64,000 bases of DNA from Flaccisagitta enflata (Eukaryota > Chaetognatha > Sagittoidea > Aphragmophora), in contig OZ231127.1 of NCBI GenBank assembly GCA_965153355.1, forward strand, positions 14,384,001 through 14,448,000. Direction: 5' to 3'. The first letter of the stretch is position 1; every line of letters begins with the position of its first letter. The notes beneath the pieces were generated by a model that saw only the letters and a program-made list of their open reading frames with translations, ran no database searches and was not told where the DNA came from. This document shows positions 14,091-28,561 of the stretch, piece by piece. The position numbers and the translations under genes are program-made.

Positions 14091-14773
14091 ATAAAACTTC
14101 GCTTTGCCTTGTGCCTTTCAAATTCTATCTCGCATTTGAGAACTCCAACTGCAAGGATTACATTACGGAAGAATTTTGGAGAACTTTAAAAGACACTTTG
14201 TCCATCCCTATTGTAATGGGCAAAGGAAACTATAAAATGGTGGCACCACCTAATTCCTTCATACATGTGGATGACTTCTCATCACCCAAAGTGAGTGTCA
14301 ATACAATGAACTAACACCTTTTATCTCAAAGACACGTTGGAAAATTGAAGTTGATCTTTAAGCCTTAATGAGCTCAAAGTGGTTGATGTGAATTTTGGGG
14401 CTCGGAGTGACAGGCTGGTGAATTAAATGAATAATTATGATATTGATATTGATAACAAACAATGCTGAAACTTCCTGTTCATTAGAGTCTCGCTGCCTAC
14501 CTGCTTCATCTGGACAAAAACCCTCTTGAATATTTAAGATATCACGCTTGGCGTTATGATTTTGGTGTCTACAACACGTTTGGCGGACCAATTCACCCAA
14601 TGTGCTCGCTATGTGCCTCTCTTCACAATCAGAAAAAATTTGAAGAAGTCTCCTGGCATGTTGAACCACATGCAATAGATAAAGATTGTGACTTCAAAAA
14701 ATGGAACTTTGAAACCTCTTTAAGGCCTAATAGACAGCAACCATGGTGGCGTGCCAATGGGCAGGGTCTGTGA
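14091..14773 (+). CDS. Alpha-1,3-fucosyltransferase (GT10), last two exons
   Basis: Exon 14091-14290 follows a TTCCATTTTATCAG acceptor and reads FKFYLAFENSNCKDYITEEF, then PIVMGKGNYKMVAPPNSFIH and VDDFSSPK, with a GTGAGT donor. This is the GT10 donor-binding signature (FYLAFENS-x-C-x-DY-x-TE-x-FW ... P-x-V-x-G ... PPNSFI-x-VDDF). Exon 14486-14773 follows ATTAG in phase 0 and reads SLAAYLLHLDKNPLEYLRYH, then MCSLCASLHNQK, stopping at TGA 14771. GT10 enzymes are Golgi type II proteins that add fucose from GDP-fucose to GlcNAc. The N-terminal stem and acceptor half are missing. The upstream intron holds a (GTCC)n-bearing mobile element and I found no earlier exons in the window. EEFW replaces the usual EKFW. 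The gene may be intact with distant exons, or a fragment. Confidence 0.8.
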
Positions 14774-14934
14774 TATCAAAGGCTGGTCAGCAACTATGGT
14801 TCATCCCTCCATCTGTCTGTCTCTCTATCTGTCCATCTGTCCATTTTTGGGCAGCAGCCCCGAGTGGGACAAAGCCCTGTGGAACACAAGGGGACCTTTG
14901 TTCATCCATCTGTCCACTCATCCATCTGTCCTTC

Positions 14935-15215
14935 CCATTAGACCTGAAATCGCGCATCTAAGGCCTGAAACCTGCCCCCTCAGGCCTGAAATCTGCACTC
15001 TCAGGCCAAAAATTTACCCTCTTAAACTTTAAATCTGCCTTCAGAGGCCTGAAAGCTACCCTCTCAAGCCTGAAATTTGCCCTCTCAAGCCTGAAATTTG
15101 CCAACCCAGACCTAAAATCCGCCCTCTCAGGCCTGCAATCTATTTTCTTAAGCTTGAAATCAGCCCTCCTAGGCATACAATTAGTCATCTTAGGCCTTAT
15201 ATTAGCTCATATGCG
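14935..15215 (+). repeat. ~21-bp minisatellite AGGCCTGAAATCTGCCCTCT
   Basis: About 13 degenerate units directly after a (CCATCTGTCC)n stretch (14808-14935) that looks like a composite-element head. Confidence 0.85.
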
Positions 15216-15429
15216 GTCATCAACATAATTTTCAGCTGCCTTCATGCAAGATTTTTTCTTACCAGCTCCTGCCTCAAAAAAATCTTTATGTAATGATAGC
15301 ACAGATACCTTTGTTAGAAATTTCTTTTGTATTAACATGACAGAACATGTTTATCTTTACAGTAGATTGCTATGATTTATAGTATAAATCTGTAACTGTA
15401 ATCTGTAACTTAATATTGGTACTTTATGG

Positions 15430-15866
15430 ATATTTTTAGAGAAATCTATCTTCCTAATCTTGATCTAACTCAGGCAGATGTTTTGGATATGTCTGTGTCT
15501 CTTGAGAATGGTGATATCACAACTAAGGTTTTTTGAAAGACGGACTTATTCCCTTTCAATGTGATATCTTTTCCCTTTCTGGAAAGTAATTTGTATGATA
15601 AGATATGCTATAAGGTGTTCTATATTCCGTTTTCAGAGATTGTGTAGCTTTAGATGTCATTTTGAAGAAAGAGCGTGTTTTTTTTTGAAATTCTTCTTGA
15701 GAGACACTATAATTTAAGATTTTTAGATAGGGAGTACTGTAAAGCAGTGGAAAAATACATTTCAGAATTCCAAAGATGGGCTATCCCAGTAAGTATCTAT
15801 CAGTGGTTTGATGAATTAGCTTCAAGAATTAACTCTGTCAAACAGCCAATAAATCAAAATGTTTAG
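15430..15866 (+). pseudogene. Degenerate retrotransposon reverse-transcriptase C-terminal remnant
   Basis: Two frames separated by stops read LDLTQADVLDMSVSLENGD, then KTDLFPFNVISFPFLESNL followed by DKICYKVFYIPFSEIV, then ILLERHYNLRFLDREYCKAV. The FPF-x-x-SN ... Y-x-V-x-x-(S)Q pattern is common at the C-terminus of many invertebrate retrotransposon polymerases, from memory of such proteins. At least two stops or frameshifts break it. Family assignment (Penelope-like versus LINE) is not possible here. Confidence 0.45.
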
Positions 15867-15944
15867 ATTGGGTTTTTTAGGATTTCTCGTTAAAATTTGT
15901 AAGAATTTTCAAAATTTGGTCAACATTTCTTTGGGTCAGTTTGA

Positions 15945-16275
15945 GGTAGTTTTATAAGGGATTGGATTGTAGCTTGGTCTTTTGATATAGCCTGTGCACT
16001 CCATTACCCTTGAGGCTGTCTGGACTATGTTAGCATCAGGTATAAACTCTGTTAGAATGTGCTAAATTTAGTTAAAGTTTTTAAGGGATTTGAATGTAGC
16101 TTGGTCTATCTATAGGGCCACTCCATTGCACTCCATTACCCTTCTAAACTTAGTTAGCATCGGGTATTTACCCGGTTACTGATTCAACTAGTCTACTAGG
16201 GATTGGCTTGTGGCTTTGTCTATTGATATAGCTTGGGCACTCCAATCCCCTTATAGCGCTGTGGTCTATTGATAT
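15945..16275 (+). repeat. ~120-bp tandem repeat after the RT remnant
   Basis: Three diverged units, each with AGGGATTGGATTGTAGCTTG, GATATAGC and GCACTCCATTACCC. They may be 3'-UTR repeats of the adjacent retroelement. Confidence 0.55.
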
Positions 16276-16386
16276 AGCTCAGATCTTTGTATAATTGTAC
16301 ATTATGTGATGTTTATAGATAATTTCTGTACTGTTCATTATCTACTCTGTATTGCTTCAATGTTACTCATCCGGGATAAGTCATCC

Positions 16387-16545
16387 ACCCCAGCTACCCC
16401 ACCTTCGCCCCTCACAGTTTTCCATCCCATCCTGTTTCATCATCTCTTTTCCCAATCTATCCCATTCCACCCCAGCTACCCCACCTTCGCCCCTCACAGT
16501 TTTCCATCCCATCCTGTTCCATTGTCTCTTTTCCCAATCTATCCT
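16387..16545 (+). repeat. ~80-bp tandem duplication, C-rich
   Basis: CACCCCAGCTACCCCACCTT and the following CGCCCCTCACAGTTTTCC are repeated twice. Confidence 0.7.
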
Positions 16546-16696
16546 ACCCAATCCAATTCCATACCTTTCAACTCATTTCTTCTCATCTGTCTTATTTGCA
16601 AAATAAATATTTGTTCCCATCCCACTCCATCTTTGCCATCCATTTGTCTCTGTTATTATTCCATTGTTCATTTCAGATTTCACCTGTCTCTCCACC

Positions 16697-22554
<5,858 letters not shown>

Positions 22555-23232
22555 CTATTGATATGAATAAAAATTGAGTTTTGAAAATTATTGGAGCGAG
22601 TTATAAGATTCTTCGCAGCTCAGGCTTAACATAGACACTTTTTTGAGAAAAAAGAATTCTAAAACATGTCTGAATATTCGGCGGAACCAACATGAGCGCA
22701 TGAAAGGCATACTTCTAGTGGATCTAGAACCTTTGGCCGACGACAGTAAAAAATTCATCAAACTGGGAACACTAGAATCATGCTTTTCATGCTTACATGT
22801 TTTAACGCCTTATCGTCAGACATGTATTTCTCAGTGAATTCGTCCATAAGAAGGACGAAAAAAAGGCACCCACCCAAAATGTTGTTGTAATTTTTGGCAT
22901 TTTTGGTCGGCATTTATGACGAGCATCGATGAAATCGAGGTCTGAAGGCATTTTATGTTTTTGCGCTGGGAAAAAAGGGAACAAAGAAGCAGAAGAAAAA
23001 CAAAAAAGAAGAACAAAAAAGAAATACAAAGAAGAGAGTGAAGAATAAGAAGGGAAAAAAAAGAAGAAAAAAAATTAGCAACATTTGTGGAGCACCAAAA
23101 GACTGAAAAAAAACCTCAGACGTGGAAAGTTAACAAGATCAACACAATCATAAAACAATGTTCAATGTTGTGACAAAGTGAAAATGTTGTTACAATAGGT
23201 GTTAATATAAGTTACATTTTCTTGAAAACTCC

Positions 23233-23501
23233 CTACACCGTGGGTTCACTATCGACAATGTCATTGTTGCCATTTTTCAATTTGGCGACATTTTTGTGTA
23301 TCTTTATACTTGTTTGATGTACGCAATGATAAACCAACATAATCAATATCAGCAAAAGAAGTCCAATTACACAATATTGAAAAGCATTATGACCAAAGAG
23401 ATTAAAAAGGTTCTCCGCGAATTTGTCCAAAATCTTATCGAGAAAGTCGATTACTTTGACAGATTGATGGCAAAGAGCCGAAGTAACACCCTGTCCACCG
23501 T
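23233..23501 (-). CDS. Terminal exon with transmembrane helix and stop
   Basis: After a TTTGTTTAG acceptor the frame reads a membrane-proximal amphipathic stretch (SVKVIDFLDKILDKFAENLF), then a helix of about 19 residues around CVIGLLLLILIMLVYHC. The tail follows with KIHKNVAKLK and ends DSEPTV, TAG at 23235-23233. The positive residues after the helix support an outside-to-inside (type I) topology. No AATAAA is visible within about 240 nt downstream, so the polyadenylation site is unknown. The exon enters in phase 1, as does the exon at 22554, so the two could be mutually exclusive partners of the exon at 24331-24134. Confidence 0.75.
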
Positions 23502-24362
23502 CTAAACAAATAACAAAAGCAATGGAAAAGAATCAGTGAGCGAATTTAAGCATAAACAAAGAAGCGCAAACATAAAACAGGAAATGAGGGAATGGCAAAT
23601 AGATTGAATTGAGAATCGTTGAAAGAAAAGAGACAAAATTAGGAAAAAAAGTATATCTACAACTGAAAATGAGTATCAACCCTTGAAAAGCGCTACTCTT
23701 TAACAAATTGAGCTAATGACTCTAGTTTAGTCGCATTCAATAGAGTTTAAACTAATCTTTAAAATGAGACAAATTTGGTAATCATAACTCGATTAGTTAA
23801 CAAACAGTATCCACCAAAAGTTGATGCAACTTCCCCAGTGTAGATATACTTATTTCCTAGGTGGTAGATGGGAGGAAACGGGCGCGAAGTAGGAATGGAA
23901 GAAAGACCAACGCGTAGATAAATGATGGCGTTTGTTATGCTTCATTAAGATCGTTTTATGAAAGGCAGAATGACAGAGAGCGAGCGAAAGATAGACATAC
24001 AGAGGGACCGCATGACTGACTGACACAGTGACTAATTCTGTACAGATAGTCAGATGCCGAAACTGTTTGTAGGATAGGCAGCAGCCCGCTATTGAGATTC
24101 ACTCTTGCTTTATTCTCTTGACAGTTGACTCACCGCAAGTGAAAGTGTTGTTGCCGCATTCTCTGTCGGCGCCAACTACTTGAGTTTTGACATATCCTGA
24201 CTGACAGGGATTTTCAGGATCTGCCGGGACAAAAGGATCGCATTCTTCGCCGGCGGCCGAACATCCACATTTCGTCGGCGAACTTCGTCGACGAGAACAT
24301 TTAGAAGCGCACTCGTGAGGAATCTTGCACGCTGTTAAAATCGGTTATCGTAATCTTCGTCG

Positions 24363-24414
<52 letters not shown>

Positions 24415-24439
24415 TACATCATTATCTTTAACATCACCG

Positions 24440-24477
<38 letters not shown>

Positions 24478-24531
24478 GTCATCATTATCTTCTCACATTA
24501 TTCTTCACAATCATTCAACGTCATCATGATT

Positions 24532-24592
<61 letters not shown>

Positions 24593-27346
24593 CCTTCATC
24601 ACCATCGTAACCATCATCACCGTCATCACCACCATCATCATCATCATCATCTTCATCATCATCATCATCTTCATCATCACTATCATCACCATCATCATCA
24701 TCACCACCATCATCATAATCGCACTGCCAACGAGAAACTCACGGATCTTGGCGCATTTTTTCAGCAAAAGTTTAGGGCATTCCTCAGTCATGGGCTCTTC
24801 CTTTTCATTAGTTTTCTCTTCGTAACAATCCAAATCGCAAACTGAGAGGATGGTAAGGCAATGCCAATGGGTAGGGGTGAGTAAATTGAATTAAAAAAAA
24901 CATTTTAAACATATAGTGTGCCGGACAACCCCAATTGCCGACGAGATGACGACACCAAAAGTATATGTAAAGGCCAGTTGAACACAGGAATGGGTGGTAT
25001 AAGGGTATAAGGGTTGGGTGTTAGAAGCCAGAAACATAATATCTATTGTAATAAGACAGAAAATTTATGAAGAAAAATGAAGTGTTTCACCATACTTTTT
25101 GCATTATTATCAGGGCCACAATAAAGCAGGGATACCTTTAATGGACAAATTGTCTCTAAAGACACTTGGTGCATACATTTTTATCATATTTTGACTTAAA
25201 ATGTAATTTGAACTATGCGATTCACATAAAAACAAGCATGAAAATGATGTTTTTTAGTGAATTTCTGCTTACACTTTTTTTCATTTTCTGTGGTCGAAAT
25301 TCTAAGAAAGCCAAACACAGGTAAATTTTGCATTTTAAAAAACATAGTTCTCTCTGTAATCGATTTGGGAAGAGAACTATGTTCTTTGTTTTTTCATTTT
25401 TTCATTTCCTATGCAAATTTAGAATTTCAACCAGCCCTATATCAGTGACCAAAAATGAAATAAGTACAAATTTTCAAAACAATTCTTTTGGTAACATTGG
25501 CTAAACATGGTCCTCTTGCTAAATCAATGCAAATTTTTCTTTTGAATATTATGTCGGAGCCATCTCAATCACTTATATTCATATATTCTTGCATTTTCAT
25601 CTATACATTTTTTCTATTTTCACCTTCATTGAAACACAAATGTTACCTTCGGAGGGAAGCCGTCATATGCAGCGAATTTAGAATATCAACCTTTTTCAAA
25701 GACGTTCCTTTGCGTATCGACGTCTTTGTGTTCGTCTTTGTTTACCCCGAACCATTTGTTGACCGGGACGACGATTTCCTCCTCGAGATTCTTCACGGAT
25801 TCACCGTCGGCATCAAAGGTTACGACGAGACTCTCTAGGAACCAGTCGTCAGCATCCTCCATCTTCACGATCACCTCGTCCACTTCCTCCAACAGCTCGA
25901 CGCGATCCTCCAATTCCACGGGCGTGTTGGCCTCCATAACGCTATCTTCTTCCGTCCTGTTGGGGATATCATGCATTATTTCATCCTAATTTGCATATTG
26001 TGGTTCTTTTTTGAATCTCTTTTGATACATTCATCAATTAACTAGATGAACTGACGATGACCAAACTTCTCAATTATTAAAATCCTTAAAAAAATACATA
26101 AATGGACAGTTTTGTCCTGGAAAAAAGATGAATTTTTAAAGGGTTCGGGTGTAATAAGCGCATAAAGCGATGAGGCTTCAATGAGTAAAATAGGGTTGTG
26201 GTTGACGCTTCAAAATTCAGTGGCCAAGTTGGTAACTAGGTTACCAGATCTGGTAACCTGGGAGGGTCTCCTAGTAACCTGAGAAGGTATCTAGTAACTT
26301 GGTAACCTGTTTGGTAATTTATTGGAATTTCATTTGGTAACTTTGGTAACTTGGGGTAAATATCTGGTAACTTCCTTCTGTTACTCTCTGTGTCCCTCTC
26401 TTACTGTTACTCAAACAGATAGCTGCTTCCTGTTTCACCCAAAAGAATTGTAAATTGAAGTTGAAACCATAGGCGGTTTTTAGTTGTGGATAAAAAGTTA
26501 TACTCATTGCTGTGCGGGTTCCTTTGAGCATCTGTCAATCCACTTATTGATTTTTCCATCAGTCCATCTAACATCTTTAAATTACTGGTTTTCTTTTGTC
26601 TTGATTATTGGTTTTTAAGTCAGTTTGAATTATGAGTATTGAGTATTAAGTGTCTATATTAGTTGTGTTATTGCTCCTACCTTACCATTTGTGACTTTTG
26701 CAATTTGTAGGGCTTGTTATCATATGAAATTGCAATTTCTTAAATGCTGCAAAAGAAAAACTAATAAAACCTCAAAAACAAACCCAGCGCTAGACCTAAC
26801 CCTATCCCCAGCTTTATCTCTACCCCAAACCTTAACTCATCACTTTCTTAATAACACTTTTAAAAGAAAAAGCCGGGTCTTGGTGGTAATGAATACCAAA
26901 TACGGGGATCATTGTTAGAGCGTACCCACTAATAGAGCATGACTGCCAAAAAGGTAAAGCCCCATCAAAGATTTTATAATATAACTTTACTAAAACACAT
27001 TTTTATATCTAGTTCCTTGATATGTGAAGCTCATATGTACATCAGATAGATCATCCAACATGATTGCAGTAACCCAATATAGATATCAAGATCTATTGAC
27101 CAATTTGGTAACTTGTGAAAAAAATCTGGTAACTATCTGGTAACCTGGAGAGGTTAAACTGGTAACTTGGCCAAATTCAGTGTTGGCCACTGAGGTGCGA
27201 CCCCTTCCGGATCACCTTCCGGGGCATTTTTAAAAGGCGGGGGAGCCACCCCGCCTCAGATGCACCGTCGGGCGACGTAAAAACTGATATGCCGTGGTCT
27301 GAATGTAAGATGAACACGAACCAGTCTCTCTCGCTCTTTCTTTCTT

Positions 27347-27437
<91 letters not shown>

Positions 27438-27621
27438 ACTCACACAAGTTCAAGCGAGACATTTTCTCCTGCGCATTTTCCGTTGATGACGATCGTGACT
27501 AGTCCTGAAGTGGAGGCGCTGGCTTGCTTCTCAGGCGCCAAATAAGACAACGCTTTGGACTTGGGACCCCCCGTTGTCAAGGTCACGAACACGTTCATCA
27601 TGTTATTTGAACAGGATTCTG

Positions 27622-27695
<74 letters not shown>

Positions 27696-28481
27696 ACATA
27701 AGGCGGTTTTTTACGTATGTATTTGTTTTTGAGCACATGATAGTTAAAATAACGTTGTCAGCTTACGGATTCTTTCGTGGGGCATGCATTTCTTGACGAC
27801 ACAACCGCATTTATTTTCGGTGATGAGTGGTTTATGACACGGATCAGAACATTTGCTTGGTCCAGGTGATGAAGTCGGGCATGGTTCTGAAACAAAGACA
27901 GGGAAACAAAGAAAGACAGAGGATGAGTGGTGAAAGAGAGGGAGAAATAGAAGGATCGATCTATTGACTTACGCTAAATGCAAACTTAAACAAAAAATAC
28001 TAAAATTGTTCCACTGGCCGTACATAACGAATTTTCCCTGGCAATCATCTACTATCTAAACTATCAGATTACAATCTAAAATCTACCATTTTGAGGCCCC
28101 TTTAGTTGTTCCATTCTCCCATCCCATCTCTAAATCTTACTTCTCGCGCAGCAAGTGAAGGTTTGTTTGCAGTCTGGATTGGAGCTTAATGATCTTTGCA
28201 CGGGTTGAAAGCAGCTGGGACATTTGCCTTGTTGGTCCGGTGCTGTTTCGCCTTCACCACATTTGGGTTGTCCAAGCTTTTCGCATTTTCCGCGGTTGGG
28301 ACAACATTTGTCGCCTTCTTCGGGGACAAATCGCTCGAAACACGCGTCGCAGGTGGGAATGTGAGGACAAGCTGAAAACGGAAGAATACGATTTAGTAAT
28401 GATGATCAGTTAGATTGATCACTAGTTGCCCATTAGTCAACAACATGACCAGACAAGACCTGATTGATCATAACCACGCGC

Positions 28482-28561
<80 letters not shown>

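Noticed and set aside
22833-22961. Possible exon after a very strong pyrimidine tract (TTCCCTTTTTTCCCAG)
   Set aside because: Reading DLDFIDARHKCRPK or the alternative frame, no donor gives a phase compatible with both neighbours except a weak GTGCCT. Kept out of the gene model but not excluded.
24325-24833. Poly-His/Ile and poly-Met frames
   Set aside because: (ATC)n repeat inside intron 10; only the segment at 24743-24841 is a real exon.
25257-25448. Small frame with hydrophobic start in intron 9
   Set aside because: AT-rich intron sequence with a short hairpin; no domain and wrong strand for the host gene.
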